NCBI RefSeq assembly: GCF_007827595.1
Contig: NZ_VISR01000003.1
Coordinates: 372,001-436,000 of the forward strand
Origin: Streptomyces sp. BK340
GTDB lineage: Bacteria > Actinomycetota > Actinomycetes > Streptomycetales > Streptomycetaceae
DNA length: 64,000 nt
Reading direction: 5' to 3'
Shown here: positions 44,294-51,707 of the stretch, in pieces
Layout: each line of letters starts with the position of its first letter
How positions within the stretch are numbered: position 1 is the stretch's first letter
Notes under the pieces: generated by a model
The model's database searches: none
Told to the model about the DNA's origin: nothing
The model's input: the letters and a program-made list of their open reading frames with translations, nothing else
Position numbers and translations under genes: made by a program

Positions 44294-45364
44294 GTGAACG
44301 ACCGCCCCGAATCCGCCCCGATCCGTCGCAGCGACCTGCCGCCCATCCCGCCGCCCGAGTCCGAGATCTTCACCTGGTTCCCCCACCCCGACGGCGGCGG
44401 GGACATGGTGCGCGGCCAGCGTCAGCGCGGCGTTGTGGTTCGGCGGCGCGTCTCGTACAGCGACTGGGAGCCTGTCCGCCCCGACCGGTGGGCCGCCGAG
44501 CCTCCGAGCGACGCCCCCGCCGCCGCTCCTGCCGGCCCGGCGCCCGCCACCGACCGGGCGGCGCTGCGGGAGCGGATCGCCGACGCCGTGCGCGACGCCG
44601 CCTGCAACGGCGACTGCGGTAAGACCGAGAAGGAGTGCGCCAAGGAGCGCATCCAGCCCTTCGTCTGGCACCACGGCAAGCTCGCCGTCATCGAGGGCAC
44701 ACCGGAGCAGATCGCCGACGCGGTGCTGGCCGTGCTCCCCGCGCCCACAGACCAGACCGCCGATCGGGCCGCCGTCCTGCTGGAAGCCGCCGACCGTTTC
44801 GACCGCATGGGCCGCACCGTCCTCGCTGCCAGCCAGATCCGAGACGCGCTGCGTCGTCTGGCTGGCGAGGCGCCGCCTGTCAAGACCGTCGTCGCCGACT
44901 GCAACACCGGGCCCGGCTGGTACGAAGTGATCTCCCCGCGAGCGACCACGTGCATCGTCTACGTCCACGAGGACGGCTCCCTGTACCTCCCCGAGGGAGA
45001 GGCGTCGCTGAACCCGACCGAGTTTGCGTTCGCCGCCGCCCGGGGCAACGCCCACCGCCTCGTGCGGGCCGACGACGCGCAGCAGGACGAGGTCGAGGAG
45101 CCCGACGACACCCTCCACGCCTGCCCCGGCCGCTGGGGCGGACCCGACTGCCGCTGCTTCGACGACGAGCCCGCCCGCGAGGCGCAGCAGGACCCGACAC
45201 AGGACGGCGAGGCCAAGCTCCCGCCGATGGACCCGGCGAACATCCTCGGCGTCGACGGTGCACCCGCTCACTGCACCGGCGCGGAAGGCTTCTGCGCCGA
45301 GCACGGCTTCCACCGCCACGCCGTGGCGCGGTCCGGCCAGCCCGACACGGACGAGGAGGCGTAG
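44294..45364 (+). CDS. Hypothetical protein (356 aa)
   Basis: A large unrecognised soluble protein. The N-terminus is Pro-rich with two WEPVRPDRWA-like segments; helices follow at about residues 85-175 (RAALRERIADAVRDAACNGDCGK, ADRAAVLLEAADRFDRMG), and the C-terminus has Cys/His groups (HACPGRWGGPDCRCFDD, CTGAEGFCAEHGFHRH). Similar mixed proteins with the helical block occur in many Streptomyces phages. GTG 44294 follows AGGAG by 5 nt. Confidence 0.6.
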   Translation: MNDRPESAPIRRSDLPPIPPPESEIFTWFPHPDGGGDMVRGQRQRGVVVRRRVSYSDWEPVRPDRWAAEPPSDAPAAAPAGPAPATDRAALRERIADAVRDAACNGDCGKTEKECAKERIQPFVWHHGKLAVIEGTPEQIADAVLAVLPAPTDQTADRAAVLLEAADRFDRMGRTVLAASQIRDALRRLAGEAPPVKTVVADCNTGPGWYEVISPRATTCIVYVHEDGSLYLPEGEASLNPTEFAFAAARGNAHRLVRADDAQQDEVEEPDDTLHACPGRWGGPDCRCFDDEPAREAQQDPTQDGEAKLPPMDPANILGVDGAPAHCTGAEGFCAEHGFHRHAVARSGQPDTDEEA

Positions 45365-45366
45365 TC

Positions 45367-45588
45367 GTGACGGGACACGAGTTCACGCCCGGCCTCCGCT
45401 CCCGGAAGGGCCGCGCCCCGATGCCACCCGAGGTGCAGGCGGTCGCCGGTGAACTGTCCCGCCGGGCCGCGCAGATGTGGGCCGAGTCGGACGGTGAGCT
45501 GTCGATCGCGGAGGCGGTGGAGCTGGCCGCGTTCCGCATGGGCGCCGAAACACCCCAAACCAGCACAGACGACGAGGCTGGTCCCTGA
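45367..45588 (+). CDS. Small helical protein (73 aa)
   Basis: A 73-aa protein with an amphipathic helical core (PPEVQAVAGELSRRAAQMWAE, LSIAEAVELAAFRMG). GTG start 2 nt after the previous stop. Unrecognised. Confidence 0.55.
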   Translation: MTGHEFTPGLRSRKGRAPMPPEVQAVAGELSRRAAQMWAESDGELSIAEAVELAAFRMGAETPQTSTDDEAGP

Positions 45589-45647
45589 GTCGGGATTCCC
45601 ACCCAGGCAGACAGGCCCCGGGAAAGCCGCTGAACGCCCCTCTCGCG

Positions 45648-45687
45648 CCCTCAACCCCCCGAATCGGTATCTCGGGAGGTTCGAGGG
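45648..45687 (+). terminator. Long hairpin after the 73-aa gene
   Basis: Arms CCCTC-AACCCCCCGA and TCGGGAGGTT-C-GAGGG pair with one mismatch and one bulge around a 9-nt loop. Terminator or a stable mRNA end; the 178-nt gap holds no gene that I can see. Confidence 0.5.
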
Positions 45688-45720
45688 GGGAGTTCGGCCC
45701 TCACAGAGGCGCACAGCCCC

Positions 45721-45743
45721 GCCGCCCCCACACCCGGGGCGGC
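45721..45743 (+). terminator. Hairpin upstream of the DUF2493 gene
   Basis: An 8-bp stem (GCCGCCCC and complement) with a 7-nt loop, 24 nt before the next ATG, so it could also act as a 5' leader structure. Confidence 0.5.
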
Positions 45744-45766
45744 ACCCACCCAGCACGGAGACCACC

Positions 45767-46138
45767 ATGGCCACCAACCCGTACCGCGTGCTCGTCACCG
45801 GCAGCCGAGACTGGACCGACACCGACACCATCTGCACCGCCCTCGACGAAGCACTCGATCGCGCGCCCGACCGGCTGCTCGTCGTACACGGCGGCTGCCC
45901 GACCGGCGCCGACCGCATCGCCGGGCTCTGGGCCATCGCCGCACGAGTCCCCGCCATCACCTACCGCGCCGACTGGAAGACCCACGGCCGCGCCGCCGGC
46001 CCCATCCGCAACCGCGAGATGGTCGACGCCGGAGCCGACTTGGCCCTCGCCTTCATCAAGGACGGCAGCCGCGGCGCCTCCCACACCGCGCGCCTTGCCG
46101 AAGCCGCCGGGATCCCCGTCCGCCGCTTCACCGCCTGA
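45767..46138 (+). CDS. DUF2493/SLOG family protein
   Basis: A 123-aa Rossmann-like protein of the YspA/DUF2493 group: VLVTGSRDW near the N-terminus, VVHGGCPTGADRIAG near 45 and GPIRNREMVDAGADLALAF near 80. SLOG-fold proteins bind nucleotide-derived ligands and are often found in phage conflict systems. ACGGAG 7 nt before the ATG. Here it stands alone among small phage genes. Confidence 0.8.
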   Translation: MATNPYRVLVTGSRDWTDTDTICTALDEALDRAPDRLLVVHGGCPTGADRIAGLWAIAARVPAITYRADWKTHGRAAGPIRNREMVDAGADLALAFIKDGSRGASHTARLAEAAGIPVRRFTA

Positions 46139-46140
46139 CC

Positions 46141-46170
46141 CGCCCCCGGCCACCCCCCAATCCGGGGGCG
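46141..46170 (+). terminator. Hairpin terminator
   Basis: A 9-bp stem (CGCCCCCGG and complement) with a 12-nt loop, immediately after the DUF2493 gene. Confidence 0.6.
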
Positions 46171-46197
46171 GCACCCATCCCAACCACGGAGCAGCAC

Positions 46198-46380
46198 ATG
46201 ACCGCCCGCCAACTCGCCCTCGACGACTGCGAACCCAACTGGGACGACCTCTGCGACCAGGGCGCCGAGCAACTCCACGCCCCCGCCGACAAACCCCACC
46301 GCGACCTCCGCGGCCAACACCTCAGCGTGATCAAGAAGCACCGCATCACCACCATCCACACCACCGGGGAGTACCTGTGA
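46198..46380 (+). CDS. Small hypothetical protein (60 aa)
   Basis: 60 aa with DCEPNWDDLCDQGAEQL and a basic C-terminal part (VIKKHRITTIHTTGEYL). ATG with CGGAG upstream. GTGA overlap to the next gene. Unrecognised. Confidence 0.55.
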   Translation: MTARQLALDDCEPNWDDLCDQGAEQLHAPADKPHRDLRGQHLSVIKKHRITTIHTTGEYL

Positions 46381-46586
46381 CCTTCCACTACCGCGACACC
46401 GACGGCGATCACCTGTACGTCACCCCGACCACCCGCCACGGTGAGCCGGCACTCAACCTCCGCACCGCCCGCAGCGACGGCCAGGGCGGCGCGGCCGTCG
46501 ACATCCCCCTCGACCACATCGAGGAGCTGGTCGCCGGCCTCCGCGACACCGCACGCCAAGCCGCCGCACAGGAGCAGCACGCATGA
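46377..46586 (+). CDS. Small beta-rich protein (69 aa)
   Basis: A 69-aa product (FHYRDTDGDHLYVTPT, then helix IEELVAGLRDTARQAAAQ). GTGA overlap upstream and ATGA downstream. Unrecognised. Confidence 0.55.
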   Translation: MTFHYRDTDGDHLYVTPTTRHGEPALNLRTARSDGQGGAAVDIPLDHIEELVAGLRDTARQAAAQEQHA

Positions 46587-46882
46587 CCGCCGCCCCCGCT
46601 TCCCTTCCTGAACTGTGCCCGCACTGCGACCAGCCACAGCCTGCCCCCGACACAGACCAGCACATCGCCACCGCGCACGCCGACATTCCGCCGTGCACCG
46701 CCACCCTCACCAACGACACCACCAACGGCGTCCTGCACTGCGTGCTCCGCGCCTGGCACCGGCGTGGTCACGGCGAGCACGGCGAGTGGCACGTCAGCGC
46801 ACGCGGGCCCGTCGGCCGAACCATCTGGAACGACACCGCCGATGGAGCCACCCCGCACCGCACCGAGGAGCAGCCCGCATGA
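46583..46882 (+). CDS. Zinc-finger protein (99 aa)
   Basis: A C2H2-like element near the N-terminus (LCPHCDQPQPAPDTDQHIATAH) and a His/Cys-rich core (LHCVLRAWHRRGHGEHGEWH). ATGA overlap. Unrecognised, probably metal-binding. Confidence 0.55.
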   Translation: MTAAPASLPELCPHCDQPQPAPDTDQHIATAHADIPPCTATLTNDTTNGVLHCVLRAWHRRGHGEHGEWHVSARGPVGRTIWNDTADGATPHRTEEQPA

Positions 46883-47415
46883 CCCGCCCGCGCCCCACCA
46901 CCCGCGCGCCCAAGCCCAACCAGCAGGAACGCGCCCAACGCGAACTGGTTATCGACAACCTCATCGGCCGCGCACTCCGCGGCCACCTCACCATCCCCGA
47001 AGCCGCCCTCCTCGCCGACTACATCCGAGCCGACCGACGCAACGCCCAGCAGACCCGCCAGTCCCTCACCGACACCACCCGCGCCCTCGAACGCCACCGC
47101 GAAGCCGCCCGAACGGCGATACGCGAGGCCGAGCAGCGGGCGGAACAGGCCGAGACCGAGCTGGCCGAACTCCGTACCGTGGCCCGCGGCTACTGCCCCG
47201 CCTGCGGTAGGGGCGACGCCGCACCCACCGTCGAAGACTGGGAGCAGCAGAAGCAGCGCGCCGAACGCGCCGAGGCCGCCATCACCCGAGTCCGCGCCAT
47301 CGCCGGATGGGCCGCCAACGACTGGGCCGACCTCAGCCCCGACAAGATCCTCGCCGCCCTCGACCCGCCCGCCCCGGCGGCAGAAGCTCGATCAGCCGAC
47401 AAGGAGCAGCCGTGA
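46879..47415 (+). CDS. Coiled-coil protein with CxxC (178 aa)
   Basis: A long coiled coil at about residues 55-105 (QQTRQSLTDTTRALERHREAAR, EQRAEQAETELAEL), then GYCPACGRGD and a second helical block. Common in Streptomyces phages; function unknown. ATGA overlap. Confidence 0.6.
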   Translation: MTRPRPTTRAPKPNQQERAQRELVIDNLIGRALRGHLTIPEAALLADYIRADRRNAQQTRQSLTDTTRALERHREAARTAIREAEQRAEQAETELAELRTVARGYCPACGRGDAAPTVEDWEQQKQRAERAEAAITRVRAIAGWAANDWADLSPDKILAALDPPAPAAEARSADKEQP

Positions 47416-47612
47416 CCCTCTGCCGAGACTGCCAGCAGCCCTACCACCCGCACGAGTCCTGCCAGGCCGCAGCCGACCGACGCGCAGACTGGGCAGCGAT
47501 CACCGCCTACGTCGATCAGCAACTCAGCCGCCTCGCCACGCTGGCCGGCCGCACCCCGATGTCCGAGGTCCCGCCCGCACTCCGCGGACCCAACTGGCCA
47601 GGACCCGCTTGA
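47412..47612 (+). CDS. Small zinc-binding protein (66 aa)
   Basis: CRDCQQPYHPHESC near the N-terminus is a compact Cys3His2 metal site. GTGA overlap. Last gene of this coupled run. Confidence 0.55.
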   Translation: MTLCRDCQQPYHPHESCQAAADRRADWAAITAYVDQQLSRLATLAGRTPMSEVPPALRGPNWPGPA

Positions 47613-47770
47613 CACTCGTGTGATCCTGGACCCACGGCAAGACACGCACGCCGACCCGGACGCGGGGAAGGCTCACGGAGCCCGTGTAGGAAGTCGCCGG
47701 CAACGGGGACAACCGACGGCAGGGCGCGCACGCCGATCCCTTCGGGGCAAGGCCCTCCGGGCCCGCGTGC

Positions 47771-47800
47771 AACGCCCCGCCACCACCACGGCGGGGCGTT
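47771..47800. terminator. Bidirectional hairpin terminator
   Basis: 11-bp perfect stem with an 8-nt loop (ACCACCAC) between the rightward gene run and the leftward genes. Confidence 0.75.
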
Positions 47801-47877
47801 CTACTTGACGGCCGTGCGACCATCACACTGCCGGGCCTGCCGCAAGCTGCTGCCGACAGACCGGCGCTACTCAACGC

Positions 47878-47912
47878 GAAAGCCCCCGATCTCCAGGTGA
47901 TCAGGGGCTTTC
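47878..47912 (-). terminator. Terminator of the leftward HTH operon
   Basis: GAAAGCCCC/GGGGCTTTC, extended inward by GAT/ATC after one mismatch, 17 nt past the stop of the 86-aa gene; read leftward it ends in TTTC. Confidence 0.75.
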
Positions 47913-47928
47913 GTCTGTCCGGGCGCGG

Positions 47929-48189
47929 CTACGGCTGCATCTCTTCCCGGGACAGCTGCTCCCGCCACTCCTCCGGCATCTCGCGGAACCGCACGGCGGG
48001 ACTGTCGTCTCGATCGGTCAGCCCGTCACGCATCCAGTCGGTAGCGACAGAGCGCAGCTCGGAGTCCTCGTAGTAGTTGTGGTCGTACTCGTCGCGGGGC
48101 TCGGCGTCCCGGTCGGCGAAGGTCACCTCCGCGATCACGTAGAAGCGGCGTACCGGCTCGCCATCGATCCGCAGGCGGTCGATCTTCAC
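47929..48189 (-). CDS. Hypothetical protein (86 aa)
   Basis: An acidic 86-aa protein beginning MKIDRLRIDGEPVRRFYVIAEV, with DEYDHNYYEDSELRSVATDW. Overlaps the HTH gene stop by 4 nt, so coexpressed with it. Unrecognised. Confidence 0.6.
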   Translation of the reverse strand: MKIDRLRIDGEPVRRFYVIAEVTFADRDAEPRDEYDHNYYEDSELRSVATDWMRDGLTDRDDSPAVRFREMPEEWREQLSREEMQP

Positions 48190-48635
48190 TCGCCCTCCCC
48201 GGTGATCGCGTCAAGCATCTGCGCGGCCTCGGCGACAAGCTCCGGGTAGTGGTCGAGGCCGTCCTCCTCGCCGCACTCGTAGCCCTTGTGGATGTCGTAG
48301 TCCACGTGGTTGACGAGGGCCCTGACGAACAAGTCGAGGGTCTGCGGGGTCAGACGCCACTCGCGCGGGTTAGTGGTCGTGGTCACGTGGGCTCCTTGCG
48401 GGTCGGACGGGAAGCGCCGCTTCTTGCGGGGCTGCTTGGGGTTCGCCTTGAAGAACGCGGCCACCTCGTCCTCGCGGAACCGTGGACGCGTACTGCCCTC
48501 GCCCTCGACAGCGGAGGGAAAGATGCCAGTCCGCCGATACGTGTGGATCGTCTGACGGCTGACCCCGTGCTCCGCCGCGATCTCGGTGACGGTCATCAAG
48601 CGCGGGCTCCCCTCGGGTTCGGGGTTCTTGGGCAC
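48186..48635 (-). CDS. Excisionase-type helix-turn-helix protein
   Basis: A 149-aa protein. The N-terminal MTVTEIAAEHGVSRQTIHTYRRTGIFP, then PRFREDEVAAFFKANPK is the MerR/AlpA-like helix-turn-helix of excisionases and small phage regulators. The C-terminal half is acidic and helical. GTG 48635 follows GGAGG by 8 nt. An in-frame GTG at 48386 has AAGGAG at 5-nt spacing, so a second 66-aa product is possible. It may be the directionality factor for the serine integrase or a local repressor. Confidence 0.65.
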   Translation of the reverse strand: MPKNPEPEGSPRLMTVTEIAAEHGVSRQTIHTYRRTGIFPSAVEGEGSTRPRFREDEVAAFFKANPKQPRKKRRFPSDPQGAHVTTTTNPREWRLTPQTLDLFVRALVNHVDYDIHKGYECGEEDGLDHYPELVAEAAQMLDAITGEGE

Positions 48636-48650
48636 GGCAACATCCTCCCT

Positions 48651-48677
48651 GATCTGCTTGACGTTGTAAAGCAGATC
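48651..48677. promoter_or_regulatory. Inverted repeat operator of the HTH operon
   Basis: Perfect 9-bp arms GATCTGCTT and AAGCAGATC around a 9-bp spacer, just upstream of the HTH gene's ribosome-binding site. A leftward TACAAC (-10 candidate) falls inside it, so the bound protein would block its own promoter. Confidence 0.6.
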
Positions 48678-48776
48678 GTGCACTGTGGAACTGCACCAAC
48701 AAGTTGGCCCCGGACGGGAGTTCGCACCTCCCGCCGGGGCCTCATCCACCCTGCTGTGAACAGGAGAGATGACGGA

Positions 48777-48923
48777 ATGCAGCGTACCCACGTGCAACCC
48801 CAAGCGCCCAGCCCCGAGCACCAGCGAGCCGACCAGCCGGCCCCGCAACCCCAACCCGTACCAGCGCCGCGGCCGCACCCCGACGACACGCTGCCCCGCC
48901 GCATCCCGGGAGCGTCGCTGTGA
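48777..48923 (+). CDS. Pro/Gln-rich small protein (48 aa)
   Basis: A 48-aa low-complexity product (PAPQPQPVPAPRPHP). AGGAG 10 nt upstream of ATG 48777. It ends in a GTGA overlap with the next gene, which supports translation. Probably a disordered peptide; may serve mainly to couple translation. Confidence 0.45.
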   Translation: MQRTHVQPQAPSPEHQRADQPAPQPQPVPAPRPHPDDTLPRRIPGASL

Positions 48924-49102
48924 GCCTCCTCGACAAGCTCCTCGGCAACGACCGCGAACGTGCCGCCACCAAGTACGCCGGCCAAGAGAGCGCATCGGAC
49001 CGCGCAGCCCGCCAACGCCGAACCGGACACCGCCGCAGCATCGCCAAGGCCGCCGCGCAAGCAGAGCGCTGGGAGCAGCGGGACCGCCGCCGCTTCCGCT
49101 GA
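48920..49102 (+). CDS. Small basic protein (60 aa)
   Basis: A 60-aa Arg-rich product beginning VSLLDKLLGNDRERAATKY. GTGA overlap upstream. Resembles small proteins next to Spd genes in actinomycete mobile elements, but no firm family. Confidence 0.5.
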   Translation: MSLLDKLLGNDRERAATKYAGQESASDRAARQRRTGHRRSIAKAAAQAERWEQRDRRRFR

Positions 49103-49160
49103 CCCGCCCCCGAGACCGCCGCGCGGCGGTAACCCAACCCCCTCGTCCCGCCGCGCGGCC

Positions 49161-49204
49161 GCCGTCCCTCCCGCACCCGTTCCCCCACGGCCGGGAGGGA
49201 CGGC
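49161..49204 (+). terminator. Hairpin terminator before the Spd-like genes
   Basis: A perfect 12-bp stem (GCCGTCCCTCCC and complement) with a 20-nt loop. A perfect 16-bp palindrome (ACCGCCGC-GCGGCGGT) lies just upstream at 49115-49130. Confidence 0.55.
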
Positions 49205-49236
49205 ACCCACACCACCACCGCTCCCGGAGGAGCACC

Positions 49237-49986
49237 GTGAAGACCCGAGACCCGCTCGCATGGGCCGCACTCACCGCAGCTCTCGCCGTCACCGCGTCCG
49301 CCGAGTACGAACTCGCCCGCGCCTGCGGCTTCGGCCCCTGGGTCGCAGCTGGAGTTCCCGCCGCACTCGACATCTACGCCGTGCGCGCCCTGCGAGTGCA
49401 CCGCGACGTCCTCGCCGTCGTCTTCGCCATGATCGCCGTCAACGCCGCATCCCATCTCGTGAGTGCGCAACTGCTGCCCGTGTCCGTGTCGCTCGTCGTG
49501 GCCATCTCGGCGATTGCACCGCTCGTGCTGTGGCGAGTACACGCACTCCGTGCGCAACCGACCGCACCCGCACCCGCGCAGCCGGCCGCGTCCGACGATT
49601 TCGAGCGCGCAGCCGAACAGGCCGTCGAGGTAACGGACCCGGATGCACCGAGTGCGCTCGTCCTCGACTTCCACCCCCACCCGCAGCCGCATCCTGACGT
49701 GTGCGCAACCGCATCCTCCGCAGTTCAAGCCGCGGATGCACCCGCGCCGCAGCCAGAGCCCGCATCCGACGCAGCCGCTCCCGTGGTCCGGCAGATGCCC
49801 ACGCCGGATGCAGATGCGCAGCTCCTCGCAGCCGCACTCGAAGTCAACGCAGCTGCGCTCGCCGAGACCGGGCAGCGCGCATCCCTCCGTCGGTTGCAGT
49901 CCGAGTTGCGCATCGGCCAGAAGCGGGCGCAGCGCATCCAAGCGCAGCTACCGGATGCCGTGGGCGCAACCGTCCGGGAGGCGTGA
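49237..49986 (+). CDS. DUF2637/Spd-like membrane protein with C-terminal HTH
   Basis: A 249-aa protein. Three or four membrane helices cover residues 8-105 with AALDIYAVRALRVHRDVLAVVF, the DUF2637 pattern of spread proteins in Streptomyces conjugative plasmids and integrative elements. A Pro/Ala-rich linker leads to a C-terminal helix-turn-helix-like end (LRRLQSELRIGQKRAQRIQAQL). GTG with GGAGGAG upstream. First of four coupled membrane genes. Confidence 0.65.
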   Translation: MKTRDPLAWAALTAALAVTASAEYELARACGFGPWVAAGVPAALDIYAVRALRVHRDVLAVVFAMIAVNAASHLVSAQLLPVSVSLVVAISAIAPLVLWRVHALRAQPTAPAPAQPAASDDFERAAEQAVEVTDPDAPSALVLDFHPHPQPHPDVCATASSAVQAADAPAPQPEPASDAAAPVVRQMPTPDADAQLLAAALEVNAAALAETGQRASLRRLQSELRIGQKRAQRIQAQLPDAVGATVREA

Positions 49987-50150
49987 TGGTTGCGTGGATC
50001 TTCTGGCCCATGGCTGCACTCCTTGGTGCAGTCGGGCTGCATGCACTCGCACCCCGTCGTGCACCGCTGCTCTATCTCGGGCCCGCCGCCTGCACCATCG
50101 CCGTCCTCGCTATCGCAGTCCTGTACGTGACCGCCATCTGGAGCCCCTGA
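49986..50150 (+). CDS. Small two-helix membrane protein (54 aa)
   Basis: 54 aa, almost entirely two hydrophobic helices. TGATG overlap with the DUF2637-like gene. Part of the Spd-like cluster; similar short proteins occur in such clusters of conjugative elements. Confidence 0.6.
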   Translation: MVAWIFWPMAALLGAVGLHALAPRRAPLLYLGPAACTIAVLAIAVLYVTAIWSP

Positions 50151-50155
50151 TCCCC

Positions 50156-50662
50156 ATGCCGTACATGGCCATCAATCTCGGCGGCGTCGCCCTCGGCGTC
50201 GCCATCGTCCTCGTCTTCCTGCTCCGCTGGTGGTTCAAGGAAAAGCGTCAGTGGGCTGCCCTCGTCCCGTTCGTTCTCTCCCACCTCTATGGCATGCTCG
50301 CCGCCCTGGCCGCGCTCGGCTCGTTCTCCGCGCTCGGCTTCGCCACCTGGGCCACTCTCTGGGCCGCGAACGTCGCCGGGTACACCGGCCTCGTCTGGGG
50401 CGTCGGCGGCACCGCCCCGAACGTCACCCGCGCCCACCAGCTCGCCCTCACTCCCGGCGGCTACGTCATCGTGTTCCTGTTCACCGCAGTGCTGTTCGCC
50501 CTGTGGAAGTGGGCACCCCGCGTGCCCAACGGCAAGCTCGCTGCCGGTGCGTTCTCCGGGGTGGCCGTCGCCCTGTCCGGAACCGTGGCCGGCGTGGCCG
50601 CAGTGCCGCTGGGCTCGTCGGTGAACCTGCTCGGGGCGTGGTTCACGGGGGCGTTCGCGTGA
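50156..50662 (+). CDS. SpdB-like integral membrane protein
   Basis: A 168-aa protein with four to five hydrophobic helices (VALGVAIVLVFLLRWWF, GYVIVFLFTAVLFALW) and Gly-rich loops. Resembles the multi-pass Spd proteins that help plasmid spreading between hyphal compartments. Start 6 nt after the previous gene. Confidence 0.6.
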   Translation: MPYMAINLGGVALGVAIVLVFLLRWWFKEKRQWAALVPFVLSHLYGMLAALAALGSFSALGFATWATLWAANVAGYTGLVWGVGGTAPNVTRAHQLALTPGGYVIVFLFTAVLFALWKWAPRVPNGKLAAGAFSGVAVALSGTVAGVAAVPLGSSVNLLGAWFTGAFA

Positions 50663-51291
50663 GCGGGGGAGAAGCCTCGGAGGCCGTCGCCGAGGAGGCT
50701 GAGGAGGTAGGGGAGTCGGACGGCATGAGCGAGCGCACCGCCAAGGTGATCGTCCTCCTCGTGGCGGCCGGCGCCCTGGTGGGTGTTGTGATCGCATTCC
50801 CCTACATCGCCTACTTCGTGGCCGGAATCCTGGCCTGCCGCGGCTGGGACAAGGCCCGCGCCTGGCGTGCCCACCGCGCTGAGACCGAACCTGCCGAGGA
50901 CGACGAAGAAGCTGACGAGGTGGACATCGTCGAAGCCCTTCAGCAGCTCGGTCGTAGCGTGCTGCTCACCGAGCTGCGCGCAGAAGCGGGACTGCCCGAC
51001 ACGAAGACCGTGAAGACGCTTCTCGGCGAGGCCGGCATCCCATGGCGGGCGGGCGTCCGCACAAGCGCGGGTAACGGGCCGGGCGTCCACCAGGATGACA
51101 TCCCCGCCTCTTCTCTCGTTGCCGACGGCGACCATGGGGAGCGTTGTTGCTGCAGGTCAGACGCCAACGCCAACACCAACAACGACTGCGAGGAGGAGCC
51201 GGAAGAGGGGTTGCGTGTACAACGCATCGGCACCGACGGGTACATCCTGTACGACCCGAAGGACACCGTCCGCCACCACCGCGTCAAGTAG
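50659..51291 (+). CDS. Membrane protein with winged-helix-like C-terminus
   Basis: A 210-aa protein: one or two helices at about residues 28-60, a charged linker, then ALQQLGRSVLLTELRAEAGLPDTKTVKTLLGEAGIP, which looks like a winged helix. A Cys-rich stretch (ERCCCRSD) and a C-terminal beta end (GYILYDPKD) follow. This architecture is common in actinomycete Tra/Spd regions. GTGA overlap. Confidence 0.6.
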   Translation: MSGGEASEAVAEEAEEVGESDGMSERTAKVIVLLVAAGALVGVVIAFPYIAYFVAGILACRGWDKARAWRAHRAETEPAEDDEEADEVDIVEALQQLGRSVLLTELRAEAGLPDTKTVKTLLGEAGIPWRAGVRTSAGNGPGVHQDDIPASSLVADGDHGERCCCRSDANANTNNDCEEEPEEGLRVQRIGTDGYILYDPKDTVRHHRVK

Positions 51292-51305
51292 CCGACGCCA
51301 CACCG

Positions 51306-51340
51306 AGGCCCCGTCGCAGACTCCTCCCGCGGCGGGGTCC
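51306..51340 (+). terminator. Hairpin terminator after the Spd-like cluster
   Basis: GGCCCCGTCGC pairs with GCGGCGGGGTC (two G:T pairs) around a 12-nt loop, 15 nt after the last Spd-like stop. Confidence 0.5.
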
Positions 51341-51360
51341 TTCTGCGTCACCATGTGCCC

Positions 51361-51540
51361 ATGCCCGCCACGATTCGGTTCACCGGTGACGACAAAGACA
51401 TGACCCTCGACGAGCTGGCCGCGTTCGTGAAGGCCGCTCGGCAGGCCGGCGTGCCCGGTGACAATCCGGTGCGGGCGGATCTGTCGATGTCGGGGAAGAT
51501 CAAGCACGTTGAGGTGTTGCTGGACGACGATGCGAGTTGA
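51361..51540 (+). CDS. Small hypothetical protein (59 aa)
   Basis: A 59-aa acidic protein (RFTGDDKDMTLDELAAFVKAARQAG). The in-frame GTG at 51355 would add two codons; neither start has a clear Shine-Dalgarno. Found often in Streptomyces genomes and phages; function unknown. Confidence 0.5.
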   Translation: MPATIRFTGDDKDMTLDELAAFVKAARQAGVPGDNPVRADLSMSGKIKHVEVLLDDDAS

Positions 51541-51596
51541 CAGCGCTGCGACACTGGCCGTGTGGTCGGGTTTCGAGCGCCGCGGCTACCCCCTGA

Positions 51597-51633
51597 GAGG
51601 CCCTGCCGGGCCTCCCCGTCCCGGCGGGGCCTC
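51597..51633 (+). terminator. Hairpin terminator
   Basis: A 14-bp stem with a single wobble pair (GAGGCCCTGCCGGG against CCCGGCGGGGCCTC) and a 9-nt loop, ahead of the lipoprotein gene. Confidence 0.75.
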
Positions 51634-51707
51634 GCCCATTCCCCCGCGCACTGTCGACGGCCGCGGCTAGGATCCGCGGCATTCAACACCGCGCCACTGG
51701 GGGGACC

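Larger units (their letters stand above)
47613..47928. other. 316-nt intergenic region with two hairpins
   Basis: No convincing gene: a 62-codon frame exists but runs through a terminator hairpin. A perfect 11-bp stem (AACGCCCCGCC and complement, 47771-47800) ends in TT and should stop rightward transcripts. GAAAGCCCC with its complement (47878-47912) stops the leftward gene at 47929. Between 47640 and 47770 several further GC-rich repeats could form a structured RNA. Confidence 0.5.

Noticed and set aside
47620..47808. 62-codon frame in the intergenic region
   Set aside because: It includes a perfect terminator stem, has Arg-rich shadow-type sequence and no ribosome-binding site.
48769..49236. 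N-terminal extension of the DUF2637-like gene back to ATG 48769
   Set aside because: The extension is Arg/Pro-rich, runs through two strong hairpins and overlaps two better supported small genes; GTG 49237 has its own GGAGGAG.
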